From: Taxillus chinensis
Taxonomy: Eukaryota; Streptophyta; Magnoliopsida; Santalales; Loranthaceae
Length of the DNA: 64,000 bases
Reading direction: 5' to 3'
NCBI GenBank assembly: GCA_023512835.1
Contig: CM042092.1
Coordinates: forward strand, 7,121,793-7,185,792
Shown in pieces: positions 38,004-49,564 of this stretch; the stretch's first letter is position 1; each line of letters opens with the position of its first letter. The position numbers and the translations under genes are program-made. The notes under the pieces are model-generated. The model made no database searches, was not told the origin of the DNA, and saw only the letters and a program-made list of their open reading frames with translations.

Positions 38004-41000
38004 TTCACTTGATAGTCTTTCAGAGACTTAGTAAATAAATTAGCTCGCTGTCCTTCAGTCCAAACAAAATGAGTGGCAATGATCTTTGCCCATAAATTTT
38101 CATGAACGAAATGACAATCTAAATTAATGTGTTTTGTTCATTCATGAAAAACTGGATTTGAATTTATATGAGTAGCAATTTGGTTGTCTCACCATAAGTC
38201 CATAAAATTTAATACCGAAAATTCAATATTGTCTACAAAAAGTTTAACCACATGCACCCATTTAAACTTTCTCATAGTTTGGTTGGTTTGGGCACCAATT
38301 CTATATCACTGCATGCAAAGTGGTTAGCTAGTTGACTATACCTGCATGAACGTAGTTTGCACCCTATCATAGTTTGGTTAGGTGGCCTAGACACTAGTTT
38401 TCATGTACCACTGTTGAAGAATTTGCATTCCCTCCAACCACTCTGAATGAAAGAGAGCCACAAAAAGATTCTTGGGAAGAGAGTAAGAGTCCATTATAGC
38501 CACAAAGGATTAGCAATATTGTATTTGGCCCAAAAATGTTTACCTTTCCAATAAGCCCTGGCAAAATCTAGATTAGATTTGGAAGACTCTGAGGTTATCA
38601 GAGATGGAAAATGGGAGGATGAAGGCACCTTGTGAGATGGAGGGCGTTGTCATTCTGATTGTAAGTGTCATTACCTTGGAGACTTGAGCATAAATGTCAT
38701 CATAATCAAAATTACTTGTTTACGCTAGTACTGGTTTGGATAAGGCATGGCTGGCATCAATGCTGGGCTGAGGTGGTGACGGTATTGGGTTTGGATGAGT
38801 GAGTTGTTGGTTGGGATTAGGTTGATGATGGTGTCATTAGACTGAGAAGGTGGAATTGTCAAACTGGTGTCAATGGGAGATAGATGGAGAAGAGCAGTGC
38901 TGGCCACAAAGAGAGGAGTTAAAAGTAAAGCCCATGCTTGACTTTGATATCATGTTAAGTATCTGAAAGGGAATTGAAAACCCTTATATTATTCGATGAG
39001 GACTACAATATATGTAGATGTTCATTAGAAATGGCCCAAGTAGTCTATGTCCACATCACTAGAAATGGCCATGGGTCGCGTATGGGGCAGATTGGCCTTG
39101 ACATGCACCAACATGCTAGTTCTTTCCCTTTATTCGCATCTGGCTCGATATCCACTATTTTAAGGTTTTCGGTATGAAATACCCAATGGGTATGAATAGC
39201 CCATTAGTTATTTTTATTTTAACTGTTTTACTATATAATGTAAAACATATTTTAAAAATTATAGTATAATAAATTTAACAATAATAAAAATTTTACACAA
39301 AATTGTGTTAATATTCTATATAAATTTAATTCAAAACCCATATAGATTTATAATATACATAAAAAAATAGTTATTCAAAACCCATATAGTTACATAGGTT
39401 GGGTAATTGGTAGGGTCCACTTATACCTATATCTGACCCATACCCAAAACTTAATTAACAGGTAATACCTACAAACCGTCCCATTATCCATTTAGAACAG
39501 GTATTACCTAACAAAACAGAGCTTAGTAGGGATGGGTAGAATGATCATCCTTACACATCATCCAATGACACTCATACCATATATTTTAATTTTAATAATT
39601 CGAAAGTTGAAACCTAAAATTAATTTGTAGAAGATTAAAAGCTGATTCTGTAAATTTTCTATTTTGATGTGGCAGCCAACATGGAATAACATCGGTCAGT
39701 CCTCAAATGACTATTTTTTATGGTGGTCAAGCACATGTTTTTGATGATGTCCACCCAAACAAGGTATTCAGGTGTTTCTTAATTCATGCATGACATCTCT
39801 ATAATTTTTGTTTTTTTGTTTTTTTTTCTTTGTTTTAATTTTCTGTGGTCGATATACTTCTAGAGTTGAGCTTTCTAGTCAAAAAATTGTATTTGGAGAT
39901 TCTACGGCTTCTGAGTCAACTTAATTATGTCATTTCCATGATCACATGAACCATGCTAAATGTTGAATTTTAGCAGCTTTGGTATATGCTATGCTGCTAG
40001 TCCTTGATTCTTGATTTATTCCTTGTGGGCTGTTATTAAACCGTATTGTTTTACTTAAATATTTTCTCTCTATTATCCTTGTTTGACTTTGAGGAGAACC
40101 CAAATGCTTCATGGAGGATTTGACAAGAAATGGAAAGCGCAAGGGAGACTGTATATCCCTCTATTTGTTTCCCTGCATTATCAATAACTAGAGTAGGTAG
40201 TAGGTACAAAGACCACAATACCCAAAATAGTGAATAATAATGAATATGGCTAATATAACCTCATTTAATGCTCACATTTAAGTTTAGATGGTTGTCCTTG
40301 TATCATCTTGCCTTGAGAAAAATACTATGAATCTCATACAAGTATCAATTTGCGACTGGATTATTCCATTGCTATTGCTCTTCATTTTGTGTTATCATGT
40401 GATGACTCTGGTGTAGCTGTGGTGGCCAGCATCGCTTTTTGTGATTTTAATTATTCAGTTCATTGTCTCATCCAGGCATCACTCACCACAAAGAGGGGGC
40501 ATTTAGATGGGCTTTGGCATCATGAGTTTGTTTTCTATTGTACATTATGTTATGGGCTTAGTTGTTGGATGTTACAGCTTGTAATATTTCTTGTACCTAA
40601 GGTTGGATTGAGTTTCCTAGTATTTTCTGCCTGTTTTGTGCTACCCTCTTGGTGGGTTTAACTTAATAAATTCTCATTTTTATGATAAAAAAATGTGGCC
40701 ATTACATAACATCATTTATTTAATAAATAAGAAAATTATTGATGCCACCTGACGGAGTATTTTCAATGATTTTAGGAATATCTCATGTAGTTGTCACTTG
40801 TCAATTAATAAAGTGATTTATGGACGGTTTCAATGTAACGTCCTTCAAAGGAAACCCTGGTATTGTAAAATCTAGCAATTTTGTGAGTTTAAAAATTCAA
40901 CCCCCTATTGAATATTCTTTGGACTACTATGATGAAGAAGTCAAGGGATTCTACTACATTGTCAAAAATATTCCTGGAATCTGAGGACTAATTGAGTTTC

Positions 41001-42855
41001 TGTCTGATAAATTCTTTCAGCCTCATTTGCGAGTTGTAGGTTTATATCCAAACTACACCCACGTGAAGTTATTATTTGCACGCTTCAAATTGGCATCCTT
41101 GTTCCTTGGCATTGGTGAAAACTTTCCATTAGCCTACAATTTTAACTGTTCCCAATATTACCAGTAGATCAGTGCTTGGTAATGGAGCATTGTGTTCACA
41201 CGATAAGGTACCGAAAACTTATATTCATGCTGCAGTGCCCAGAGTCACTGAGAAGCCCTTTGGATATCGTCAACTTTTGTGAAACCTCATTCAAAATAGA
41301 TCCATCATTGGAAGCTCCTGCTGTGATTGGCTTGTTATGGATTTTTTTTAGTGAAGTGAGTCAGGCAAAGCTACCCCTCTGTCTTTAAGTCTGAAAAAAT
41401 TGGATAAACTTTTTTTTTAGCATGACAAATAATTGGGATTCTGTTCTTTTCAATAGTTTTTCATTCGATCCAGGCAGAAGTCTTCCTACTATGTGTTTCA
41501 CCTATTTTTTTTCAATATAAAGACAATGGGTCTTCAAATGCAATTTTTCACTTATTGTTTGCTAGACTAGGAACAGCAATGCAACACTATGGTTGACTAG
41601 CTGTCTATAAAATATCTATCAAGTTGTTTAGGTATAGATGCTAGCTTTATTCTCACTTAAGTTTCAAGATGATTTATATCCTCATACAAATAATATGATA
41701 TGTTATGTGGGATTTAAATTTTTTGTGTATGCATTTAAAATTTTCTTCTTCTAGGTATACTGCAATATTAATTTCCAGAGAAGTTGGCTTGTCGGGAGTA
41801 GATGCTGTTTAGTTTGAATAGGTTGTGGCCTGTAAGTGGAATGTAAAACTATTAGGGTGCGCTTGTTGAGCAGAATTAAATCTGGGTCATGAGGTTGACA
41901 CGTTGCCAGTTTAACTGTTGCAGAACTAGGCCCTGGGATGTTGAGTTCAGTGGTTATTCTGGCTTTGTTTATCAACTCTGGAATGAGACTGAACTCAGTG
42001 AGAGTGCGTAGTTCATTAACTGAAATATAATTCTGAGATTTATGAAAACGTTTTAACAGTGAACCATGATAATGCAAAATCCACTTCCACAAGAACCTTT
42101 CCAGATCTGCTAAAAAAGTAAGGCACAAAGTATGACATCAACCTTGTATAACTTTCAGATATTTGTCATGGGGACGAGAAAAAACTTATACTCAATTAAC
42201 ATCATATGCATTTATTACTTAAAAGATTCTGAATTTTATCCTAGAAATTGGCTTCCCATTTCAGGCAGATGTAATTATGACCTTGGCTGGTTCAAATGGA
42301 GGATCTTGGTCAACAACTTACTCGCCAAAGTCTAGTATGAAGCCAATCAGTGAAAGTTATGCTCCAAATGGAGAGAACGAAATGGCTATAGTCAGTAACA
42401 CGGTGTACTCGCAGGATTTCCATGGGCGGTTATCTGTAACTGGTAATTGTATTTCTATTCATGCAATTGGCCCTGCTGGTCGGATCATAAAGCCTGTTGG
42501 TATCTTCTTAGCTCATGCTTCAGTTAGAATAAGTATAAGACAAGTTCAATAGACGGGGGCATAAATCTTTGAAATTTTCTTTTAAAGAAAGTGGATATTT
42601 TCATTAAGAAGAATCAATTTTGTCCCAACTAACAATTCGAAGCATTGTAATTAATGATTGGATTACTTTTAATTGTCATCCATTAATTCCTGGATTTTTT
42701 TACTTCAGTGATTCTAATTCCATCAAATTTCCCACAGATACTTTACTGATTTTGATTGCTTGATATGATCTGTAGGGGGACACCGCAGCTGTCTAATAGC
42801 TGAAGGTTCCAGAAACCCGGTCCAAGTGAAACCCAGTGTGGAAGAGAAAAGATAG
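31656..42855 (+). CDS. TIFY8: TIFY8-type TIFY-domain transcriptional regulator
   Basis: TIFY8 proteins carry the TIFY (ZIM) motif but not the Jas motif of JAZ repressors. They are nuclear and recruit NINJA/TOPLESS-type corepressors. Six plus-strand exons join in phase: 31656-31911, 36821-37011, 37316-37776, 39676-39763, 42265-42442 and 42776-42855, giving 417 residues. Landmarks: MATTTTKAMTQKNGNEGNN at the start, FHDFLG, WSDHSGPESSNRFKGYKRSN and DSAFMVSSRDGIPQMGPDS in exon 2, GQFAPIAHQVPANRFRDMNV and GGPSIISHSAADEGSRTG in exon 3, TIFYGGQAHVFDDVHPNK (about residues 314-331) in exon 4, and a short C-terminus ending PSVEEKR. I chose the first ATG of MVVLMATTTT; the ATG at 31668 is equally plausible, and an in-frame upstream ATG at 31569 is not family-like. 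Introns 1, 3 and 4 are 4.9, 1.9 and 2.5 kb, two of them swollen by retroelements. No disruption was seen. Confidence 0.92.
33190..35310 (-). pseudogene. Copia gag-pol relic in TIFY8 intron 1
   Basis: Minus-strand blocks in copia order: gag/zinc-knuckle remnant at about 35310-34950 (ILLATLPLNTLEEI, then a knuckle-like THYNSTTHMIDTC); protease region at about 34780 (VIDSRVTDHMTSNSS, with DSR instead of DSG); pre-integrase text at about 34610-34540 (YVSTLSNNLSFIS, LTKYLNCFV); integrase core at about 34160-33870 (FVSFINNYTQVKWIYLMK, then YSDNGCEL and HQTICPQQNN); and the downstream linker at 33695-33465 (SNVCFWFTRILKRIRYFYPP). Many stops are present. No reverse transcriptase or LTRs were identified. 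It is antisense to TIFY8. Confidence 0.8.
35330..36110 (+). pseudogene. LINE-type reverse transcriptase relic in TIFY8 intron 1
   Basis: Plus-strand fragments follow the C-terminal half of a plant non-LTR reverse transcriptase: a GLHQGSALSP-like remnant at about 35363, a degraded FADDIVL box at about 35455-35480 (VCLLMILF-like), GFKLNKSKIKSIESKFQK at about 35545-35595, AEMRILK-MCGK at about 35885-35915, NKIQNEDIHHVF at about 35930-35965 and VAPIADDMRKKC at about 35970-36005. Stops and frameshifts are frequent. It abuts the copia relic end to end. Confidence 0.75.
37797..39030 (-). mobile_element. Truncated copia element in TIFY8 intron 3
   Basis: Two similar LTR beginnings lie 1.16 kb apart: TGTTGAGTATC at 37797 and TGTTAAGTATC at 38953, both followed by GGGAAT-GAAAAC-type and ATATTATT sequence. 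Directly left of 38953 is TTTGATATCATG, the reverse complement of a CATGATATCAAA primer-binding site, so the element lies on minus. Between them, the reverse complement of about 38220-38030 reads as the RNase H end of pol (NPVFHERTKH-like and FVHENLWAK-like blocks, frameshifted). Most of gag-pol is deleted. The left part includes a TA microsatellite (37973-38003). Confidence 0.65.
40340..40693 (+). mobile_element. Possible LINE/SINE 3' tail in TIFY8 intron 4
   Basis: A plus-strand segment of about 350 bases ends AACTTAATAAATTCTCATTT followed by TTATGAT and seven A, which resembles the 3' ends of plant L1-type elements. Its 103-codon open frame is not family-like. Weak call. Confidence 0.3.
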
Positions 42856-43797
42856 GTATATCTTAAACAAGAGCGCGGCTATCCCTCATTGGGTGAGTGT
42901 GGGTTGGGAAGGGGTCTGGAGTTAGTTTTTTTTTTTTTTTTTTTGGTGCATTTTCTTGTATGCTATTTAGGGACTTCTCTTTCATCCATCTAGACCTGAC
43001 AAAAGTCCCATGTGCCCGGTTTGTAGCTTTAGGCAACGTTTATCAAGGGAATAAGTCCTTTTTATTCCAATGCTTGTGTTTGTATTGAAAATGGAGGGCG
43101 TTCGGAATCTATGATCTTCCATATTTCCTGATTCTATGAATGTAGTGTGCAGGGACAGTTTGGTAGGCATTAATGTTCTGATGTTTCTCTGATGTTGACT
43201 TTTTTTTTTTATGGGGCATTTGATGTGAAACTTCGTGCCACTTGAGCTATGCAGGAAATTTGGTTGCGGCCATAACACAATACCCTCCCTAATTGTTCAT
43301 TTCACGGAGGATGCATACAGTATTATAATATTTTCAGTAGTAGTAAAAGCAACCGTCAAAAGGGAACCTCCTTTGGTGCCCCTTAAGGGCATCCTATTCT
43401 ACTCATGTAGGATGTCTTCCTTTGTGTTTGAGGGTACCAAATTACGCTGTAGCTAACACTGTTTCACAACGGGTGGTGTTTGCCACCGAGTTTTTTTTGT
43501 TTTTTTTTTTTTGTTTAGGGCAAAAAATGTCGCCAGACAGTGTTGTCATAATTAAACATAATATTTATTGAGGACAAATATTGTAGCGTGTTACTAAAGT
43601 CAATCAATTTAAAATTTTATTAAATTGAACGAGTTATCCACTGTTTATTTAACTATTAAGGTTTATTCGATAACTTTTAAAAAATAGAAAATTCTAAATA
43701 CAAGCTGTTAATTAGTTTTTTTTTTAAAAGGTGTGCGCATCCGGGACTGTAGATAACATACTCCCAACCGGAAACTTCCCATGCTTGTTTTGCCTTT
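42856..43797. other. TIFY8 3' flank
   Basis: This should contain the TIFY8 3'UTR. T homopolymers occur at about 42929-42944, 43201-43210 and 43500-43512. No gene was recognised. Confidence 0.5.
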
Positions 43798-44213
43798 GAA
43801 TCGTGAGCGTGAAGGAGAAAAAAAATCATATAGCTTTTTTACTTTTAGCTAGTTGTTGTTTTTTCAAAAATTAATCATTAGATATTATATTCATATAGTG
43901 TATGTTATGCCTGTAAAATTTTATCGTAATCCAATGGTTAGATTTTACATAAATGAAATTATAAGAAATAAAAAGATAAATAAATTAATTTGTTCAGTAT
44001 TTTAATTTATTTATCTTTTTATTTGTTGTAATTTTATTTGTGTAAAATATAACTGTCAGATTATTATAAAATTTTACAGACATGACATACATTACATGAA
44101 TATAATATCTAACAGTTGATTTTTAAAACAAACAACAACAAGATAGCTAACAATGAAAAAGCCACACGGTGTGGCTTTTTTTCTCCACAACAGCGAACTC
44201 ACGCTCATGAATC
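43798..44213. mobile_element. Foldback (long inverted repeat) element
   Basis: Two arms of about 200 bases are reverse complements of each other. The left arm starts GAATCGTGAGCGTGA; the reverse complement of the right end starts GATTCATGAGCGTGA. Shared inner blocks include TTAGATATTATATTCAT, GTAAAATTTTAT and AATAAAAAGATAAATAAATT. A short perfect hairpin (GCCACACGGTGTGGC) sits in the right arm. It resembles Mutator-like or foldback MITEs with long inverted repeats. No coding capacity. Confidence 0.75.
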
Positions 44214-44441
44214 GTACTTTAAAGCCACTAAAAATGAAGGTTTTTAAATTTTGTTTTGTTAATATTGATTTTTAATTTTAAATTAATACATGAGATTTTT
44301 GGTGCTTTATTTTTGTTAGCGCTAAGGTGTAATTTTAGTTTAAACTAGCTTAATGAAAATTCTAAAATAATAAGTATTTAGAGTATTCATAGAATCATAG
44401 TGGACTAATCTAAAGTTAAATTTTAGTTAAGAGACGGATAA

Positions 44442-44603
44442 GAGCATCTTTGATTTTAGAAGGATAAGGATAATTGAAAAAAATAAAAGTTAAGTAAAAA
44501 TATAACTAATGTATTATTAGAGTACTATTAATTATAATAGTGCTGCAGCAAGCTAAAATTAACTTTAACTTTCCATTATAATTTGATAGGATTATAAATG
44601 CTC
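44442..44603. mobile_element. Tourist/Harbinger-like MITE, 162 bp
   Basis: The left end is GAGCATCTTTGATT and the reverse complement of the right end is GAGCATTTATAATC. TAA flanks both sides (44439-44441 and 44604-44606). Same terminal family as the element at 14087. Confidence 0.65.
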
Positions 44604-44606
44604 TAA

Positions 44607-45287
44607 AAGTGTGAAAGTCTCTTTAAATTTTATCTACATGACTGGCCAAGTATTATTTTTAAAATAAATAATCTAGTCTCACCCACCTGTAACCTCACTA
44701 AACTCGTCTCCCAGCCGGCTATTTATAAATAAAAGTTTATTATATTAGAAATATATTAAAATTTATTATTTTAATAAAAATAAAGTTAAAATAAAAAGTA
44801 TTGTTTGAGTTAGAAGCAAAAAAATACTCTCATAAATAAAAAATCTTCATATGTGAAAATAAAATATATATTATTATTAGAGATTGAATATTTATGTATT
44901 AATAACACATGCCAATAAAATTTCACAACGATTTAACGTTTGATTTATGTACAAATTCAATTATAAGAAAATAATTAGCGAATAAATAAATAATAATTAT
45001 TTATTAATCTACTAATGATTTCTTTTAATTAAATTTATATATAAATTAATATTTATAAATATATAAAATTTTAAAATAAATATTAATAAAATATTAAAAT
45101 TATGAAAAATATTATACGACTAAAATAATTAGTCACATGACTAAAATAATTAATCACACCAAATTCATTCACAAGCATATCTATCAAGAGATTTAGTGGC
45201 AGTGAAAATGGGATCAAAATTTTATCTCTCCACTCCTCGAGATGATTTCCCTGTTGTAATTTTCATGCGTAATTTGAAATTCTTATA

Positions 45288-45330
<43 letters not shown>

Positions 45331-48300
45331 TCTCCCTCCTTCCCAAAAGTCACATCCACATTCAAAAGGCTGATACAAATTCAACCACGTCCTTGGCTGC
45401 TGCCTCGTGAAATTCTAGAGTGATGATATCAATGTCAATTACTGGTTTGAAATGTACGTGTTTACCGATAATTTTGTGTAGTCTTTAATTTTCCGATTTT
45501 TTGAACATTGTTGTACCATTGTCCCAAATCTCCGTAGTTGCCGGGCAAGATGTCCTTCATGCTAATGTCTTTGGGCCCCGACATAAATGTCGGGTCAAAT
45601 TTTATTTTTCTATTTCTATTTATATATATATATATATATATATTACAAATTGTGTAATTAATATAACAATTGTTTTATATATACAAATAGAAATTGATGA
45701 TTATTATTCAAGTTCTCTTTTATTTATACACATTTAAATAACTAATTTATATGTAACTTTTAATTTGCTAGATAGATCTTGAATGATAGTTTTTTATTTT
45801 TTATTTTTTTATTTCAATTAATAAAATAATAATTATATTATTTGTATATGTATATATATTATTAATACATAATTCATGTAAATTAATAATAATAAAAATT
45901 AAGTATATGTATATTTGTTAATTATATAAATTAATAATAATTATGTATATGTATCCCTACATACAAGTAAATTATATACGTAATTTATGCAAGAGTATCG
46001 TGGTTATCATTGATATTATTTTTTTAAAAAAATCATATATGCTAATATATTTTTTTGACTAGAGAACTCCTTTTCAAAGCTCCAATGAAACTAATTTTTA
46101 TTGTACCAACTACCAATACGTTATTCATTAACAATTTATTTATCGAATTAATTATTTTGAAGTATATTAAATAATAAAAATATTCCTTGATTATTCATTT
46201 CATTACTTATTTGACACTCGAACCACGCTTGTTCGGTTATTCGTATTGAATACTTTATTGGATATGAATAGTTTGTATGCTAACAAATACAAGTCTGAGC
46301 TAACATAAAATGAAATTCGGAAGAAAGTATTAAAATTTAATAGAATCTGTTTTTAAACTAAGTTTTGTTAATAATAATAATAATAATGACCAGATAATAA
46401 GATAATAGGATGTGGTGTCATACTAATCTAAATAAATAGTCAAAATTTAAAAGAATGGTGATTTTTAAAAATATCATTTTAACAATAAAAACATGATTAT
46501 TTAATTAAATAATTATCTCAAATTGAATGTGTAAATGGTATTAATTTAATATCAATATATAATGAAAACTTTGACGTATATATCTATATATATGTTCTAA
46601 GGTTTGAATGTTGCATCTATTTCTTTATCGATAGTGTTAAACTCAACATATAAAAACAACAATATAACATTGAGTAAGACAACATATTTTGTCAACACAT
46701 AACAAAACTCATTCTTCACTCTCATTCTTGTGCCCACCAAAAGTCTAACAATTCATATTCTATTTGATCTAGTATGATGATTTCAACTCCAGCCTTTCAA
46801 ACTTCGTAGTGTGACGGTGGCGAAGTTGTAAAGCAAAAGGTGAAAATAGTTGATGCAAGAAAGGTAGTGGTTAGTGTGATGTGAAAAACAATATGTTGTT
46901 GTAGAGGTGGTTATGGATTGAGACTGTGAGGATAGGGAGCCCCACTCCAACAATAACTCAAGGTGAGGTGATTCATAGCACATATCAAAGGAGAGGAAGA
47001 CGACTAGAACATTGCACCTTTGTTGATGCTCCACATCATGCTAGAAAGTCACTACATTAGCTATCCACACTTGGTAACTTTTTAGTTGGTCCATGTTTCG
47101 CTTTAACTACATACAACAATATACCAAGCCCTCACTAGCTACTAGACTACCACAACAATTTAACCGTATGTAAGTTTTAGTAGTTCCTATTGGAGCATGA
47201 AAGTAGCTTGTCATGGGATCAACGTTTTATCTGTAAGACACTTGATTAACTTGATAGATTTTTCAAGTAAGCCTAACTGTTTGTAATACGTGTAAACTAG
47301 TTTTGTTCTTTTTTTGGCTCATAAGGAAAACGACTCTAATTTTCAATTAGGTTGTATAGGGATGACCAATTTCCCTTGTTATTGTCAAGTCCATGATTAG
47401 CGGCATGCTCCCCACATTTAACCGTGTCGACACATTTGAACTCTGAAAAGGCTCTTATCAATCTCCCGCACAAATTGTGTTGGAGTCTTCCCATCCACAT
47501 TAGTGACGCTTTTCACATTTGCCCTCTTTTAAGTAGTACGAACGCAAATCTGCCTTGCATCACTAGGAAATGTCTTGGCTACTCCATGTTGCTCAGGCCA
47601 TGACATCCTCCCTCTCTTAATTCCCGCAACATCCTCGTTGCGTTGTCAATTTTCGTAACATTCTCTGTTTCCCAAAAATCAAAATATTAATTGATTAATT
47701 GAAAATTTAATTCACTGCACAAACGAACGAACATATTTATTTATAATTTTTAAGTAATTAGTATTTTAATTTACAAACGGATAACCAAACTCATGAGTTT
47801 GCGGAAAAAAATGAACGAACTAATTTGTTTATAAAATTGAGATAATTAGATATTTTAGTTTGCAAACAATTAAATGAACAAACATATTGAGTTCATGAAT
47901 AAAATAAAAATGTAATATTTATAAACAAGTATGTCGGTGTATTTATAAATATTATTTGTGAATTAATATTCATGAGTTATTCGTAAACATTAACGAATTA
48001 TTCATAAACATTAACGAATAAGCATGAACACAAAAATTTAATATCCACGTTCAACTTAAATTATTAAAGAATAAGATCAATCGAGTTCGAACACCTTATT
48101 TTTCAGATTGACTCAATTTTGCCTTACTACCATGTATCTAATCTTGATTATGTGAAATATAAAAATTCTATTTTTGCAAGTAATTCATATTAGAACATAT
48201 TTTTTATTATTGGATTAGTATAATTTTTTTTTAAAAAATAATATCAATTTAATAAAAAATCATAAAAATATTAAATATCTAGCATTACCCGCAAAAATTG

Positions 48301-48885
48301 TGAGAGTGATATATAAATGTGTCACATTACGAATTACTACACACACAAAAGGCAAAAATTAAGGGTTGCAGAAGACGATTTGTGCCCCAACAGAAACCTT
48401 AATTGCCTCTTGATTGCTTGCTAGAAGACACGGCCTACATGTGCAAATTTCCACAGAAAAGTTAAGGACAAAGAGGTCACTCTTCCATGAACTAATCACT
48501 CCAAAATTTTTGCTGGCCCACCATGAAGAATCCTTATTTTGTTTTCTTGCCCCCATTAAACAACGGTATGGAGTGACAAAAAGTATTAAAATTTCTCACA
48601 ATGTATACTGATTACAATAACGTGTAATTTTAAAGATGATCGATAAATTAATACGGAAGCAATTGATATAGAATGGGTACAGAAGGAAAAAATAGAGGAA
48701 AAAAAGGCGTGTCATCAAATTTTATATTAATAAAATAAGAAATGATACGTGCAACTAATTAACTTGAATAGTTGAATTATAACTGATATAATTTTTTTGT
48801 AATATTATTTTTTCTTATAATAATTTGATATACTTTTATATCATCATCAACCTATTAACTTATTTTGTAGTGATACCTAATATTA
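44607..48885. other. AT-rich intergenic stretch without a recognised gene
   Basis: Very AT-rich, with TA microsatellites at about 45283-45329 and 45621-45643. A less AT-rich block at about 46750-47660 has moderately long minus-strand open frames, including runs with no stop near 47640-47350. I could not match it to a gene or transposon protein; it may be a decayed retroelement. Confidence 0.55.
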
Positions 48886-49260
48886 AAGCATCCACAATAA
48901 ATTTGATATAATCAAATTTTTCTTATAATTTTTAAAAAAATATAGAGATTTATCAAAAACTCTTCCCTAAAATAGTTTATAGGTATAAGAAATAAATAAT
49001 AAATTTCTATATGTAGAGATTTACTATTTATCTCTAATTAATACTTTCTTATAATTTTTTAATATATATTATTATACTTATAAATTTTTTATTGGTAATA
49101 ATAAATAAAAGAAAGAGAAAGAAAAGAATACAAAATAAATTAAAGAATAAATATAAATAGAAATAAAAAATAAGATGTTTAATATTTTTAAAAAATAAAT
49201 AAATTATATACTATTTATTTCTAAAATAAAAATAAAAATAAAAAAATGATTGTGATGCTC
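48886..49260. mobile_element. Tourist/Harbinger-like MITE, 375 bp
   Basis: The left end is AAGCATCCACAAT and the reverse complement of the right end is GAGCATCACAAT. TTA flanks both sides (48883-48885 and 49261-49263). It lies about 300 bp upstream of the gibberellin dioxygenase start, so it may be part of that promoter. Confidence 0.65.
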
Positions 49261-49481
49261 TTAATCTATGGCGCATAAAAAGTACGAGAATGGGACGGTT
49301 AAATAATTTGTCTAACCATCCACAAAACACAAGCAAACAAAAAATTATTATTAGCTTAAATAACTAATGATGAATTCCACCCTCGTTCAACTGTATACGG
49401 TAGCGTTTATTATAATTTTCTCAATCAAATCTCCTGGCCGGGGTGTATCAATATGTGTGAGTCTCTCTCCCTCTCACTCTC

Positions 49482-49490
49482 TATATATAT
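49482..49490 (+). promoter_or_regulatory. TATA box of the gibberellin 3-oxidase gene
   Basis: TATATATAG preceded by CT-rich DNA, 75 bases upstream of the ATG at 49565. This allows a short leader of about 45 bases. Confidence 0.5.
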
Positions 49491-49564
49491 AGATTACACA
49501 TTTCAAAAAACCTTATAGTGCTAATCAAACTACAAGCACTATAGTTTGTGGATATCACAATAAT

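Noticed and set aside
40350..40661. 103-codon open frame in TIFY8 intron 4
   Set aside because: No recognised domain. It lies in an intron next to a retroposon-like A-rich tail and is probably chance.
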